Shown here one piece after another: positions 32,850-44,639 of a stretch of DNA of 64,000 nucleotides. Position 1 is the stretch's first letter, and each line of letters opens with the position of its first letter. The translations under genes and the position numbers were made by a program. The stretch comes from Aquarana catesbeiana. Its lineage: Eukaryota > Chordata > Amphibia > Anura > Ranidae. The notes beneath the pieces are model-generated. The model searched no databases. It saw only the letters and a list, made by a program, of their open reading frames with translations, and had not been told where the DNA came from. Location: positions 67,959,555 through 68,023,554 of the forward strand of contig NC_133333.1 of the NCBI RefSeq assembly GCF_042186555.1, written 5' to 3'.

Positions 32850-34320
32850 ATACACATCGCCCTGCTCCCATCCTCAAAATTATTTCTCACAATGCCCAGG
32901 GCCTCAATTCGCCCATCAAATGCAGAAAACTATTTCAACTGTACCAATCCATGCATGCAGACATTCTCTTCCTTCAAGAGACCCACTTTCCATCTTCATA
33001 TAAGCCCACCTTCCTCCATCAACGCTTTCTCAATTTTTTTAGCCTCCGCAGTCAACAAAACAAAAGGGGTGGCCATCTGCTTTGCTAAACACATTAACCT
33101 ATCGCAACCGGAGACTGTAGTCGACCCTCTGGGACGCTACATCCTGGTTTCTGGCCACATAGATAGGGAACTATATACTTTTGTCTCATACTACACCCCT
33201 AATAAGGGGCAGAAAACCTTTTTTGGCTCCCTAATACACAAATTGCAACCACACTTAAAGGGTGCGATTTTTATTGGCGAGGACTCCAACACGGCCTTCG
33301 ACTTCTCTCTTGACAAGTCTGCAGGTGGGAAACCAAAACCTAGGCGCCCTTCTAGACAGAGCGTTAAAATTGCGAAGTTGCTTCATGAGGCAGGACTGAT
33401 TGATATATGGAGAGAGACCAACCCACACACTAAAGACTATACCCATTATTCAGCACCTAATAACTCCTTTGCCAGGATAGACCACATCTTCACATGGCCC
33501 ACTTTGATTCCACTAATTAGAGGGTCCAAGATAGTAGATACCCCCTTGTCTGACCACTTGATGGTGACACTGATTACACAAAGAACTGCGGGTGTCGGAG
33601 GCCCCCCTCGCTGACGCTTGCAGGAATCCATCTTGAGTGACCCAGTACAATGCACCTTACTGGAAGAGGCCATCAAGGAATACCTCCAACTTAATATGAC
33701 GAGTGATGTTTCACCTGTGACCATTTGGGCAGCGCATAAGTCTGTGATTAGAGGGAAATTGATTCAAATGATATCTAAACTTAAAGCAGAACATAGAGCA
33801 GACATGATTAAACTATCAGAGGACTTTCGTTCTTCAGCAAAGGCACACAAACGACACCCTACGCCCGAGTCCCTAGTAAACTTAGACAAAGCCCAGGCCC
33901 TCCTTAATCTGACCTTGACTATGGCTGCCGAAAGACACCTCAGGTGGACTGGGGCAAAATTCTACTCCCAGAAAGACAAGATCGGTTCAAGACTGGCGAT
34001 AAAGCTGAGTCCCAAACCCCGCTCCTTGGCATTCCCAAAAATTAGATTATCTTCGGGGGACCTGACTCAGAACCCAGCCAAGATTATGGAAGCTTTCCTT
34101 CAGTTTTATTCCGAACTTTATAAATCAAACCCTCCACCCTCCCAACTGACTCAGTCTACGTTTCTAGGTGCTCTACCACTGCCCGCTCTGTCTACCGACC
34201 ACAAGAACCTTCTTGAGAGCCAATTCACCCAAACTGAGGTACTAGATACGATCAAATTGCTGAAAGCGGGTTCCTCACCAGGCCCAGATGGCTTTTCCAA
34301 TGGGTACTACAAAAAATTTG
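32850..34320 (+). pseudogene. L1 A ORF2, endonuclease and linker
   Basis: The APE-type endonuclease is readable: KIISHNAQGLNSP, ADILFLQETHFP (catalytic Glu), IFIGEDSNTAFD (family consensus GDFN) and TPLSDHLMVTL (SDH). The frame shifts near 33,060 and near 33,615. The following part (33,618-34,320) is the linker to the reverse transcriptase and ends at SSPGPDGFSNGYYKKF, where a Penelope-like insert begins. It is inactive. Confidence 0.85.
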
Positions 34321-35212
34321 AAATGACTGATCCCCAATGGAAATAGTGGCGCTAAATGGCAAATAGACTGAATGCAATATAGAACTGAATCAGTGTAAAA
34401 ACTTATGTGATTTATGATAACACAGTCACTAATGATAATGAATTCGTGTAGTAAACATACAATATGCCCTCCCACTACAGGTAGGGATTTTTTGCTTCAA
34501 AATATTATGCAAACGAATAGTTATGCAAATAAATAGTGACAACAACTCATATTAAAAATGGTGACATAAAGAAAAAATAAATATAAATATAGATGAGACA
34601 AAGTCCATGCAAGATATTCAGTGTCAGGAAAGTGAATGAAACAACTTTTCCATGCAATCAACGTCTTTCACCACACCATCCGTGACTGTGATCCACTCTT
34701 ATGGAGCCGCACTCACCAGAAAAATTTGCCTTGCATTATCATGCTCGGCCAATAAGCAGAAATTTAGCCTCCCAGGGGCTAGCCAAAGTGAATGAAACCG
34801 TAATTGCAGCAGGTGAAATCCTTCAGTAAGCAGCAATACTCATCAAGTATATCCACATGAAAGAAAAGATAATGCTTCCAATAGTGTGATAACATATAAA
34901 ACATTTATTTAAAATGCGCGCTCAAAATCTTCAATCATTATACTCACACTCTTATAATAAAAACAAGGCACAAACGAAAACTTCATGTGACCCAGCTGTA
35001 GAGTTGTATTATGGTCACTGCGGACCCGGGATGCAGTATTAACCTCACCCTTATCCCCTCATTGGATCCTCAGCAGCACGAGGTGGTCTCCGCCGACTAG
35101 TAAACAGCGCATACAGCTCAGCACAGCACGTCACATGTTGATCTCAGATGATAGGTTGCCGTACAGCCATGCCTCCGACATGTTTCCTCACATCGACTTC
35201 TTCACAGGATCC
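34321..35212 (-). mobile_element. Penelope-like insert in L1 A ORF2 (1)
   Basis: About 890 bp separates YYKKF from the next reverse-transcriptase words. On the - strand it starts with a degenerate hammerhead-like string: CTGTGAAG, then AGTCGATGTGAGGAAACATG, then TCGGAGG (35,206-35,172). It has no coding frame. The borders are set by where L1 coding resumes. Confidence 0.6.
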
Positions 35213-35840
35213 TAGACTATTCAACGCCCTTAGGAAGGAGGGAACCCCCCCTCAGGGCTGACTTAAACTCAGCCTACATCTCGGTAATACCCAAACCGGG
35301 TAAAGATACGAGCGAGGTGGGCAATTATCGCCCGATATTGCTGATAAATAACGATATTAAAATTATGACAAAGATACTAGCAAATAGAGTTGCGAGCGTC
35401 ATCCCTTCATATATCCATAGAGATCAGGTGGATTTTATCCCGGAGAGACATGGCCCAGACCAGATCTGATGGACCATTGACGTCATTTCACTCCAAAAGT
35501 CCCAATGGGATGGGGGCCCTCCTCAGAAAGGCTTCCTCCTCTCGACTGATCACCACAAAGCCTTTAAATCAGTGGATTGGGCATACCTGTCTGATATCCT
35601 TTGGAGGAGGGGGTTTGGCACATATTTTCTGAACTTAATCCATTCGCTCTACTCTAACCCATCAGCGCAGGTGCGTCTGATGGGCAGATACTCAGCCTCA
35701 TTCTTTATCGGTAGAGGTACCAGACAGGGATGCCCACTCTCTCCCCTCCTCTTCGCAATAGCTATCGAAATGCTGGCCATAGCAATTAGATTGAACCCTG
35801 ACATTAAGGGGGTAACTTGCAGGGAACAGGAACTCTCAAG
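35213..35840 (+). pseudogene. L1 A ORF2, reverse transcriptase part
   Basis: The reverse-transcriptase words present are YISVIPKPGKDTSEVGNYRP, TDHHKAFKSVDWAYL (a variant of the catalytic block A), GTRQGCPLSPLLFAIAIEML and then NFDF just before the YADD position. The YADD box itself is lost at the insert at 35,841. The frame changes near 35,470. Confidence 0.82.
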
Positions 35841-36468
35841 CAACTTTGACTTTTCTTGGGCCCCCGACGTCTAAGAGGACGAAACGCGTCGGTAGGACCC
35901 CACTGCCGCCATATGTTTACAGCGCTGATTTTAAAGATTTACATGTGAGTGTATCTCTCATTTTTTAATAAATTTGGTACCTGTTTTATGGATTTACATT
36001 ATGTGGCCTTTCCTTTTTCCTCTCCACCTATTGTTACTGCCATCTGTCTTCTAACATCATCCTGAGGGACATACCAGTCCACGGTTCATCCCAGGACCTC
36101 CATCCTTACAACCCCTCTGGATCCCCTACAGCCGTTCATCACATAAGCCTGTTTTGTCACACACCCATTGATTTGTTCCTCACATGAAGTCACGTAATTT
36201 CTATGGACTATCAGTTATTAGGAGTCATACAAATATGGAGGACTTTCTTCTAATTCGTACGTAGAGGTTTACCAGCTCTTGGACTATATTGTCTCTATGT
36301 TGGACATTTAAGATTGTTTTAGTGCTACACTTATTTTGTTTTCTTTCCTATATGCACATATCCTACTGGCCGTGTTAGCTGCTTGTTCTTTCTTAGGGCA
36401 GCGCAGAATTATTTGGTATATTTTTTTCACTTCCTTTCCCCAGCAGGTCATCTTACCCTGTCCCATTG
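35841..36468 (+). mobile_element. Penelope-like insert in L1 A ORF2 (2)
   Basis: It starts with a hammerhead-like string around GACGAAACGCGTCGG (35,878-35,892). GAAAC-GC-GTC would form the minimal stem III, but the CTGATGA core is damaged to CCGACG. An AATAAATTTGG and a pyrimidine-rich region follow. There is no coding frame. The L1 segment holding YADD and much of the following coding sequence is missing at this site. Confidence 0.6.
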
Positions 36469-37450
36469 CAAGAAGAACCTGGACATGCCTGACACAGAAA
36501 TGTTCAGATTCTCTCAAATCTCCCATTTTCTAAATGCCATCTGGACTAATAAAATGGAACCTCCCTCTATAACCCCTTATGAGCAATGTTGCTCCAATAC
36601 TGTGGACCAGAGGGGAGGCATCTCCTTGATTTTTTACAGCTCTACAAACAAACTTGGACAAACTGACTTATGCTCGGGCCTGGGAGGAGGACACGGGCAG
36701 CACATGGACTACATCAGAATGGTTCCAGGCCTCGAGATGCTCCTTTAAAGGTATTTGCAATATATCATTAATCAAAGCTTTTCTAAAGGTACTGACCAGG
36801 TGGTATTATGTTCCATTCAGACTAGCGTTGATCTACCCAGGGACCTCGCCACTTTGCTTCAGAGGCTGTGAGCTAGAGGGTTCTATGATCCACATATGGT
36901 GGACTTGTCCCCGCATTAGATCCTTCTGGCAGAAAATCTTTTGTACTATTAGCTCCTTAATGGATGAAACGGTAACAACCCCAACATAGCTTTACTTAAT
37001 CACTACATACCCAACCTGCCCAAGTACCTACAAGCTCTCTCTTTCTTTATTTTGTTAGGAGCTAAAATTACAATAGCAAAGGCCTGGAAGAGGCCCCTTG
37101 TCTCCTTCCAAGCTTGCAGGAGGAAAATCTAATGGATTATGGCTCAAGAACGAATAGTAGCAAAACTTAATGACAAAATTGAGAGATTTAATGCCACCTG
37201 GGAACCTTGGGCTAAATTTTGTAACATACCTTTCCTCCCTGGCATGGAGGCTGATACCAGGAACATTCCCCCCCTTCTTGACCCCTTCTTTGACGTAACT
37301 CCTTTCCTTTCACATGTTTCTTCTTTCCCCTCTCTGGGGCATCTAGTCCCTACTTCACCTAACATGCCGAAAGACCTGAAATTGCCCCTACGGGGAATTT
37401 TTCTATTGTTTTTGGTCGGACTGTTGGGGAGGGTTTATCCCCATCACTGA
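36469..37450 (+). pseudogene. L1 A ORF2, C-terminal part
   Basis: The C-terminal region is readable over two frames: MFRFSQISHFLNAIW, then the cysteine knuckle CFRGCELEGSMIHIWWTC (C-x3-C-x7-H-x4-C) near 36,850-36,905. The frame shifts near 36,650. After about 37,450 the 3' UTR runs to AATAAA at 37,899. Confidence 0.82.
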
Positions 37451-37914
37451 TTTATGATCAATAATCCACCGGGAATTTAATTTTCGACCTTGAGGGCTCT
37501 ACTTATATAACCCTAACAATTGGTCACCTGCGTCCTCATCTGAGGGATCGGTTGTGGGCCCTGGGGGGGCACCATGCATACCCACAGTGAGCTCCCAAAG
37601 GGGTGGGGTGTGTGGGGCCTCTCGGGTGGTCTGGTGACCGCTTCTTAGAATCTCATATTATTCCTCATCACCAGCCTCTATGGTGGCGACTCCCTGACAG
37701 TCCTGACCCCTTATAAGGATAACACCGACGATTAATCTGGCTCTTACATCTTTATTGTTCGCTCTGGCAAATCTCGTTAATAAGCTAATTTTCCTTTGTT
37801 GGTTCACTTTATAGCAGATAAGCTGGACTGTTTCATGAATGAATGTTTCCCAAACTGTTATGGATAATTATCTTTGCAATGTATCTAATTTTTGTCCAAT
37901 AAAAATATTTTTAA
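37451..37914 (+). other. L1 A 3' UTR with AATAAA
   Basis: This is a non-coding tail. The AATAAA at 37,899-37,904 lies just before the target duplication. No long A tail remains. Confidence 0.65.
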
Positions 37915-37928
37915 TAATATCCATACAA

Positions 37929-38323
37929 GACCCAAAGGGCCTGGTAATGGGCTGGGGTGGGGGGTACCCTTGCCGTTTTTCTCAATAAATTTCATCCATT
38001 TTGCCGGGACCCAACATTACATTACAGCCGGACTTTTATTCCTTTAGAAATGTCATTTAATGCAGGGACTATTCTAAACACGGAAACATGCGCCACTTTA
38101 CAGGCATACTATAGTCACCCCACCAGGTACGATATTTAAAGGAATATTGCACTTTTATTTTTTCACTTTAAGCATTATTAAAGTCACTGCTCCCAAAAAA
38201 ATGGCTATTTTTAAAACTTTTTTTGCATTGATTCATGTCCCCTGGGCCAGGACCCGGGTCCCCAAACACTTTTTGGGACAATAACTTGCATATTAGCCTT
38301 TAAATTTCGCACTTTTGATTTTT
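37929..38323 (+). other. hAT 1 3' terminal region, truncated
   Basis: After the L1 duplication the hAT text resumes (GGGCCTGGTAATGG, GTACGATATTTAAAGGAAT, CAATAACTTGCATATTAGCC). It ends at GCACTTTTGATTT (38,310-38,322). The outer 80-100 bp and the TAGGGATG terminus are absent. Confidence 0.75.
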
Positions 38324-38392
38324 CAGTTAGGTTGTACTTGATGACTTGTGTCTTTTTTCAACCTCACCTACTATGTAACTATGTAACTATGT
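38324..38392 (-). repeat. ACATAGTTACATAG-type repeat, reverse
   Basis: The words GACTTGTGTCTTTTTTCAAC and ACTATGTAACTATGTAACTA are the reverse complement type of 18,158-18,245. The repeat abuts the truncated end of hAT 1. Confidence 0.55.
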
Positions 38393-39295
38393 ATGTGAAC
38401 CCCAGAGTAACCTGCATAAACATTGTGAGCAAACAAGAATAAGCACAGCTTATTTCACCCTCACTCCCACCCATCTGAGCAAGTGGTGACGTACAAAAAT
38501 ACTTCTCTGGTTGCACAAAACCTTTGATATAACAGTAAGAGGAGGGGTAGCATCCTCTGTATAGAGTGAGTGGCTGGGGGTATCAACCTTTGAGCTGTTC
38601 TCTGGTCCATGGTGAGGGGGGAGGAGGACTGCACAAAGTCTTTGCACCTAAGTCTCAAGGTCATCTGGACGTGTTGAGTCTGAGGACCACTCTGCCCCAA
38701 AAGTGAGTATTCAGGTGTGGTAGTGACAGCACATTGATGTGCGCCTTGCTGATGTCTGTGGGCATAGTGGTTTAGCTCAGCGGGCGCTGCAGATATCAGG
38801 AAATGCTCCAGGTGCATTTCATGTGAGCATGGGGGTGGCAGGGATAAATGATGTGACAAGGGGTGATGAGGCTTATGCAGGGGGGGTTGCCACTGTCAGT
38901 AGTGTGGTGACGGGCAGCACCTTCAGTGTACAAAACTGGGAGTGGGGAAGGGACCCCAACAATCTGTGCAATGCGGTATGGTGGGGTAGGGTAGTATCTG
39001 ATTAATTAAGACTCACGTGACCCTTCCACTGAAGCTAGCGCCCGCAATCTCCTTCTGGGCCTCTGCTGGTGGGGAAATTGGCCTCTCCGGTGGATTGCGG
39101 TGCTTGGGTGGTTAAAGTGGAGGGCAAGAATGATCAGCCAGTCCTGAACGCTCTGTTTCCAGGAAGGCGAATAGTGCTGGTAGGTCTGTCGGAGCACGCA
39201 GAGTGAAGGAGGATGATGTCTTGTGGAATCTGACTGCCAGGGGGTATCTCCAGTGGTAGGTTCAGCCTTTCCTCCTGGCTAGATCAAGTACTGTA

Positions 39296-39640
39296 GGGCA
39301 GCACAGTGGTATAGTGGGTAGCACTCTCGCCTAGCAGTAAGAAGGGTCGCTGGTTCGAATCCCGATCACGACACTACCTGCCTGGAGTTTGCATGTTCTC
39401 CCTGTGTCTGCATGGGTTTCCTCCGGGTACTCCGGTTTCCTCCCACACTCCAAAGACATGCTGGTAGGTTAATTGGATCCTGTCTAAATTGGCCCTAGTA
39501 TGTATGAATGTGAATTAGGGCCCTTAGATTGTAAGCTCCTTGAGGGTATAGGGACTGATGTGAATGTATAATGTATATGTAAAGCACTGTGTAAATTGAT
39601 GGCGCTATATAAGTACCTGAAAAAAATAAATAAATAAATA
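39296..39640 (+). mobile_element. tRNA-derived SINE
   Basis: The tRNA-like head starts GGGCAGCACAGTGG, with a perfect A box TGGTATAGTGG (39,307-39,317) and B box GGTTCGAATCC (39,352-39,362). A conserved body (CATGGGTTTCCTCCGGGTAC) and a 3' part ending GGCGCTATATAAGTACCTG precede an (AATA)n tail. It is inserted in L1 B ORF1. It is full length and the Pol III boxes look usable. Confidence 0.92.
39307..39362 (+). promoter_or_regulatory. Internal Pol III promoter of the SINE (A and B boxes)
   Basis: TGGTATAGTGG fits the A-box consensus TRGYNNANNNG. GGTTCGAATCC fits the B-box consensus. The spacing of about 35 bp is typical of tRNA-type promoters. Confidence 0.88.
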
Positions 39641-40610
39641 CTGGCCTCAGCAGGGCTCTCCATTGCAGTGTAACTCTGGATAAGTCCGGCAATTTCTTCA
39701 TTGTAGCTCCATCAAAACTGACATCTCCATGTTCCCATGCCTTGCGTAGGATTAACTCCTTATAAGTGTACTGGTGTAGCCGACACAATACATCCCGGGG
39801 GCGATCTGGGTCTGAGGGCTTGGGGCCAAGACTCCTATGGACTTGATCCAGCTCTAGGGAGGAGGATGGTTCCCCTAGTATTTCCTGGAAGATGGCAAAC
39901 ACCGCCAGGTCCTCCGCGCCCGTAGCCTCCGGGAGACCCCGCAGCCGCAGATTATTGTGGCGGCTGCGGTCCTCCATGTCCTCTAAATGGAGCTGTAGGT
40001 CTATGGCTGTGGCTGCCTGTGTTGCTTGTGTACCCTCTAGGGCCAAAACCCAGAGCTCAAGAGAGGAGACAGAGGCTTCCCCACTCTCCACCCGCTCGGT
40101 TATTGTCTGCATCTCCACTCTTGCCTCCTGCATGTCGCGTATATTAGCTTCCTCTATGCGGCGAGCGAGAGCCTCAAGGTAGGGTTTGTAGGTAGGGCCT
40201 GCAGGATGGAGCGGAGGTCTTTGGGCAGACTGCCCGTTTGTTGGGAAGGGCTGAGTGGAAGGCTGCCAGAGTCCCCTGGGATAGGTCTGGATCTGTAGTT
40301 GGTGCGGGAGGGGAGGGCAGAGTGGAAGCGGTGTACACCTCCAGCGGAGGCCCACGTGGAGTCTCCGTAATGGCACCTGGTGGTGTCCTCTGTGTGTCCC
40401 GGAGGAATCTATGAATGCTGCTCCTCAGGGAGAGAGGTCGGTTTGTGTGGAACGGTGTTCTGGTTCTGGGTCTTTTGCTAGTTAGCATGCCTCTGTTTTT
40501 TAGCAGTATAGTCGGCTGGATGCCAGGGTAAGCCAGGGGAAGACAGGAGCTCACCGAGAAGACGTCTTCACCCGGCCATTGCTAAGCCACGCCCCCACAC
40601 CTGCTTTCTA

Positions 40611-42436
40611 TGTACATACACTTTCAGAAACTCCTTGGACCTGAAAAGATACTTATAAACAAAAGTTATTACTCTATCCTTCATATTTAACCTGCAAAGA
40701 ATGATAAACAATACAACATTCGTGTACATTGGTAAATTGTCACTGACATTCCTCAAAACCGACAATAGCTAAACCCTCTGTAACCCTTACTTTCACGTTC
40801 CTACTAAAATACAACACCCGTGACACTTAAGAGGGCTGTCGCGGTAGGTTCAAACACATTCTAAAACATGAGACAAACATTTAGATACAAACGTGGGGGA
40901 GATATTTCATAGTTCCCACAACAAAAATGAAAAAACAAAACAACCAGACAGAATGCTGCCTTCACTTTTTTAGCGATAGAAAAAAAAATACAATGGGAAA
41001 GACAGGAGAGCATCTCGAAATCTTGCATGGGCCAGCCACAGAAAGTTCAAAAACAGGCATGAGAATTTTAACCACACAAGCGTGTACTACACATCCATCA
41101 ACTCACTCATCATTACAGATTTCTGAAGTTGCAGCTGAACTACTTCTAAGGTATTTTTATTCTGGTGTCGCGTACCTCCAGACATCAAAAGTACCTTTCA
41201 AAGGAATACACCTTACTGTACCCGCTGACCATATCTGCCAAGCTTATGTCCGGAGCCCCAAACCCAGACCTCATGTACTATGCAGATGTCTGACTGGTGT
41301 GGAGCTTCATTTTTTTTCTCCAATGCATGGACGGTCAAAATTACCCATGACAATTGGAATCACTTATAACGTGCCCCTGCATCCAGGGCAACCTTGCAAT
41401 AACTTTTGGAGCACTACTGCCTAGTGACTATTTTTACAGTACTGGTGTATTCCGATAATTATACACAGCCTCCCAGTATGCTAGAATCTACTCCTCACAC
41501 TTATATGCTCTCCAACCGATTATCGGCAGCCCTATAAATATGTTTGTCAGACAAACTACAAAGCACCATGAAATCCTCCACTATTCAAAACAATATTATG
41601 GCTTCTATCTGTACCTAGATATTACAACAATAACATGGATGCCTCCTGTTTGCTCTCTACCGAAAACTGTATTACTGTATAAAACTTCACAAAGTAACTG
41701 GAATTAAATTTAAAAATCAAAATGGTTTCTATCATACTTCCAAACATGCGTCAAAAGACCCCAAGCTTCTCCCACCAACTTCCTGTTGCATACCTGCAAA
41801 GAACTTCCTGTCTGCTCAGCTCTTAAAAACCCATCTAACTGGTTTATTTACATATCAATGGACAGGAAGAGGGAGGGGAAGCCTGGAAAGAGTTTTATAG
41901 TATGTCTATCAAGACATTAAAAAAATCTATGGCTAACACCATATAGAAGACTTCAACAATTTAAAAAAACTTTTGTCCAGGGAAGGGTGGAATAAACCCT
42001 CATATTGCAAATGGGAGGGAATCCCCTTTGACTCCCGTATCTCCCTGTCAGACCACAAGTTTTGAGACCGAAATAAAACCCAAAATAATTAAAAAAAAAA
42101 TAACACACACCGCTAAAAGTACAAAAACTCAGTTAAAGTTAGTAAATTCAGTGCAAAGTAGAGATTTTACTTAAAACCAAAATTCAATTAAAAAAAATGC
42201 AATAGTTTTACTGAAAAGTATGTAAAAAGTACAAAAATAGCTAAACCTGAAAAGATTGAATTCACTTAAAAGGAAATGGTGCCTAGAGACAAGGTGGTGG
42301 CTCAGACCGCATGGCTACACACACACACACACACACACACACAAAGGAAAACACCATTTGCAATGACAAACAAACAATTCAAACCAGCGAGTTTAACATT
42401 CAAACAAAACAGTTTCTCAGTTACTGGTGTCTCATC
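40611..42436. other. Unassigned AT-rich region with a (CA)n tract
   Basis: About 1.8 kb lies between L1 B and hAT 3. The longest frame (40,927-41,424, 165 codons) shows no motif I recognise and has no clear start context. A (CA)13-type microsatellite lies at about 42,317-42,342. No terminal repeats or tRNA-like heads were found. It could be the only older, non-nested DNA in the window, or a decayed element. Confidence 0.45.
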
Positions 42437-42702
42437 TAGGGATGAGCTGAACACCTCCCGGTTCGGTTCGCACCAGAACCTGCGAACGGACCGAAAATTT
42501 GCACGAACGTTAGAACCCCATTGACGTCTATGGGACTCGAACGTTCAAAATCAAAAGTGCTCATTTTAAAGGCTAATTTGCATGTTATTGTCCTAAAAAG
42601 GGTTTGGGGACCCAGGTCCTGCCCCAGGGGACATGTATCAATGCAAAAAAAACTTTTAAAAACGGCCGTTTTTTTGGGAGCAGTGATTTTAATGATGCTT
42701 AA

Positions 42703-44240
42703 CCACTTAAGGACCGCCTCACGCCGATGTACGTCGGCAGAATGGCACGGGCAGGCAAAATCACGTACCTGGTACGCGATTGCCTTCCCATGGGCGGGGG
42801 GTCCGATCGGACCCCCCAGTGCCCAAGGCGGTCCGCTTTTGTCCAGCGGCGATCGGAGGTGAGGGGGAGACCATCCATTCGTGGCCCCAACCTCGCAATC
42901 GCCGCCGGCCAATCAGATCATTCCTCTGCTGCTGTATGCTAAACAGCAGCAAAGGAAATGATGTCATCTCTCCTCGGCTCGGTATTTTCCGTTCCGGCGC
43001 CGAGGAGAGAAGACTGTAATGAAAACACACTACACACACAGTAGAACATGCCAGGCACACAAAACACCCCCCTTTACCCCCCGCTCCCCCCCGATCACCC
43101 CCCAATCACCGTATAACTGTTACGGGTGATGCTGGTTAGTTTATTTTTTATAGTGTCAGGGCACCCGCCGTTTACTACTGAATAAAGGTTTAGCCCCCTG
43201 ATCGCCCGGCGGTGATATGCGTCGCCCCAGGCAGCGTCAGATTAGCGCCAGTACCGCTAACACCCACGCACTCAGCATACGCCTCCCTTAGTAGTATAGT
43301 ATCTGAACGGATCAATATCTGATCCGATCAGATCTATACTAGCGTCCCCAGCAGTTTAGGGTTCCAAAAACGCAGTGTTAGCGGGATCAGCCCAGATACC
43401 TGCTAGCACCTGTGTTTTTCCCCTCCACCCAGCCCAGCCCACCAAAGTGCAGTATCAATCGATCACTGTCACTTACAAAACACTAAACGCATAACTGCAG
43501 TGTTCGCAGAGTCAGGCCTGATCCCTGCGATCGCTAACAGTTTTTTTGGTAGTGTTTTGGTGAAGTGGCAAGCACCAGCAGCCTAGTACACCCCGGTCGT
43601 AGTCAAACCAGCACTGCAGTAACACTTGGTGACGTGGCAAGTCCCATAAAATAAAATAAAATAAATAAAAAATAAAAAAAAAGCACCCCTGTCCCCCCCC
43701 TGCTCTCGCGCAAAGGCGAACGCAAGCGTCGGTCTGGCGTCAAATGTAAACAGCAATTGCACCATGCATGTGAGGTGTCACTGCGAACGTCAGATCGAGG
43801 GCAGTAATTTTAGCAGTAGACCTCCTCTGTAAATCTAAAGTGGTAACCTGTAAAGGCTTTTAAAGGCTTTAAAAAATGTATTTAGTTTGTCGCCACTGCA
43901 CGTTTGTGCGCAATTTTAAAGCATGTCACGTTTGGTATCCATGTACTCGGCCTAAGATCATATTTTTTATTTCATCAAACATTTGGGCAATATAGTGTGT
44001 TTTAGTGCATTAAAATTTAAAAAAGTGTGTTTTTTCCCCAAAAAATGGGTTTGAAAAATCGCTGCGCAAATACTGTGTGAAAAAAAAAATGAAACACCCA
44101 CCATTTTAATCTGTAGGGCATTTGCTTTAAAAAAATATATAATGTTTGGGGGTTCAAAGTAATTTTCTTGCAAAAAAAAAAAAATTTCATGTAAACAAAA
44201 AGTGTCAGAAAGGGCTTTGTCTTCAAGTGGTTAGAAGAGT
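42703..44240. other. Left arm of the TTAA element, no gene found
   Basis: This stretch is GC-rich at the left (CCGATGTACGTCGG hairpin, GGTCCGATCGGACC), then mixed. Frames here are short and antisense to each other, with no recognisable domain. GTCTTCAAGTGGTTAG at 44,219-44,234 looks like a copy of the right end and may mark an internal boundary. Confidence 0.5.
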
Positions 44241-44639
44241 GGGTGATGTGTGACATAAGCTTCTAAATGTTGTGCATAAAATTCCAGGACAGTTCAACCC
44301 CCCCCCAATGACCCCATTTTGGAAAGAAGACACCCCAAGCTATTTGCTGAGAGTCATGTCGAGTCCATGGAATATTTTATATTGTGACACAAGTTGCGGG
44401 AAAGAGACTAATTTTTTTTTTTGCACAAAGTTGTCACTAAATGATATATTGCTCAAACATGCCATGGTAATATGTGAAATTACACCCCAAAATACATTTT
44501 GTTGCTTCTCCTGAGTACAGGGATACCACATGTGTGAGACTTTTTGGGAGCCTAGCCGCGTACGGGACCCCGAAAACCAAGCACTGCCTTCAGGCTTTCT
44601 AAGGCCGTAAATTTTTGATTTCACTCTTCACTGCCTATC

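Larger units (their letters stand above)
26897..37914 (+). mobile_element. L1-type LINE A, multiply interrupted
   Basis: It is flanked by the 14-bp duplication TAATATCCATACAA (26,883-26,896 and 37,915-37,928). It starts near CAAGGCGCATGTGC with CAAGATGG words and carries ORF1 and ORF2 relics. It ends with AATAAA at 37,899-37,904 close to the 3' edge. Three Penelope-like inserts break it: 27,642-31,515, about 34,321-35,212 and about 35,841-36,468. It is a dead but nearly full-length copy inside hAT element 1. Confidence 0.85.
1..38323 (+). mobile_element. hAT element 1 (outermost, heavily interrupted)
   Basis: This is the host element for most of the left half. Its parts on the + strand are 5' tandem arrays, a decayed hAT transposase (2,879-6,100), a 3' tandem array (24,860-26,170) and a 3' subterminal region (26,180-26,896 and 37,929-38,323). 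It is split by element 2 at 6,163-24,784 and by an L1 at 26,897-37,914. The text rejoins across each insert at matching target duplications. The 5' end lies left of the window or is lost. The 3' end stops at about 38,323, short of the TAGGGATG terminus seen in the other copies, where a different repeat begins. The exact left limit is inferred. Confidence 0.6.
39006..40488 (-). pseudogene. L1 B ORF1 relic
   Basis: From a likely start at 40,488 (MLTSKRPRTRTPF) it reads a basic N-terminus. After a frame change near 40,240 it reads a coiled coil (ARRIEEANIRDMQEARVEMQ), the RRM (DRSRHNNLRLRGLPEATGAE) and the C-terminal domain (LCRLHQYTYKELILRKAWEH). The SINE splits the C-terminal domain. Beyond it, DLARRKG and FTLRAPTDLPALFAFL-type words appear in shifted frames to about 39,010. 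It is a dead gene. Confidence 0.85.
38400..40610 (-). mobile_element. L1-type fragment B, ORF1 only
   Basis: This - strand L1 segment includes a 5' leader, ORF1 and about 600 bp of following sequence, but no ORF2 and no A tail. L1 copies usually lose their 5' end, so keeping only the 5' part suggests a deletion or recombination, or an ORF1-only subfamily. A SINE is inserted at 39,296-39,640. Confidence 0.7.

Noticed and set aside
39296..39370. A functional tRNA gene
   Set aside because: A and B boxes are present, but the head does not close into a full cloverleaf that I can trace, and it continues into a SINE body with an AATA tail.
40927..41424. A 165-codon hypothetical gene
   Set aside because: There are no recognisable motifs, the composition is not convincing, and no splice or promoter signal is seen. 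It is left as unassigned sequence.
42436..43105. Overlapping 70-160-codon frames on both strands
   Set aside because: They fall in the GC-rich arm of a TTAA element with inverted repeats. No domain is recognisable and the same region is open in antisense.
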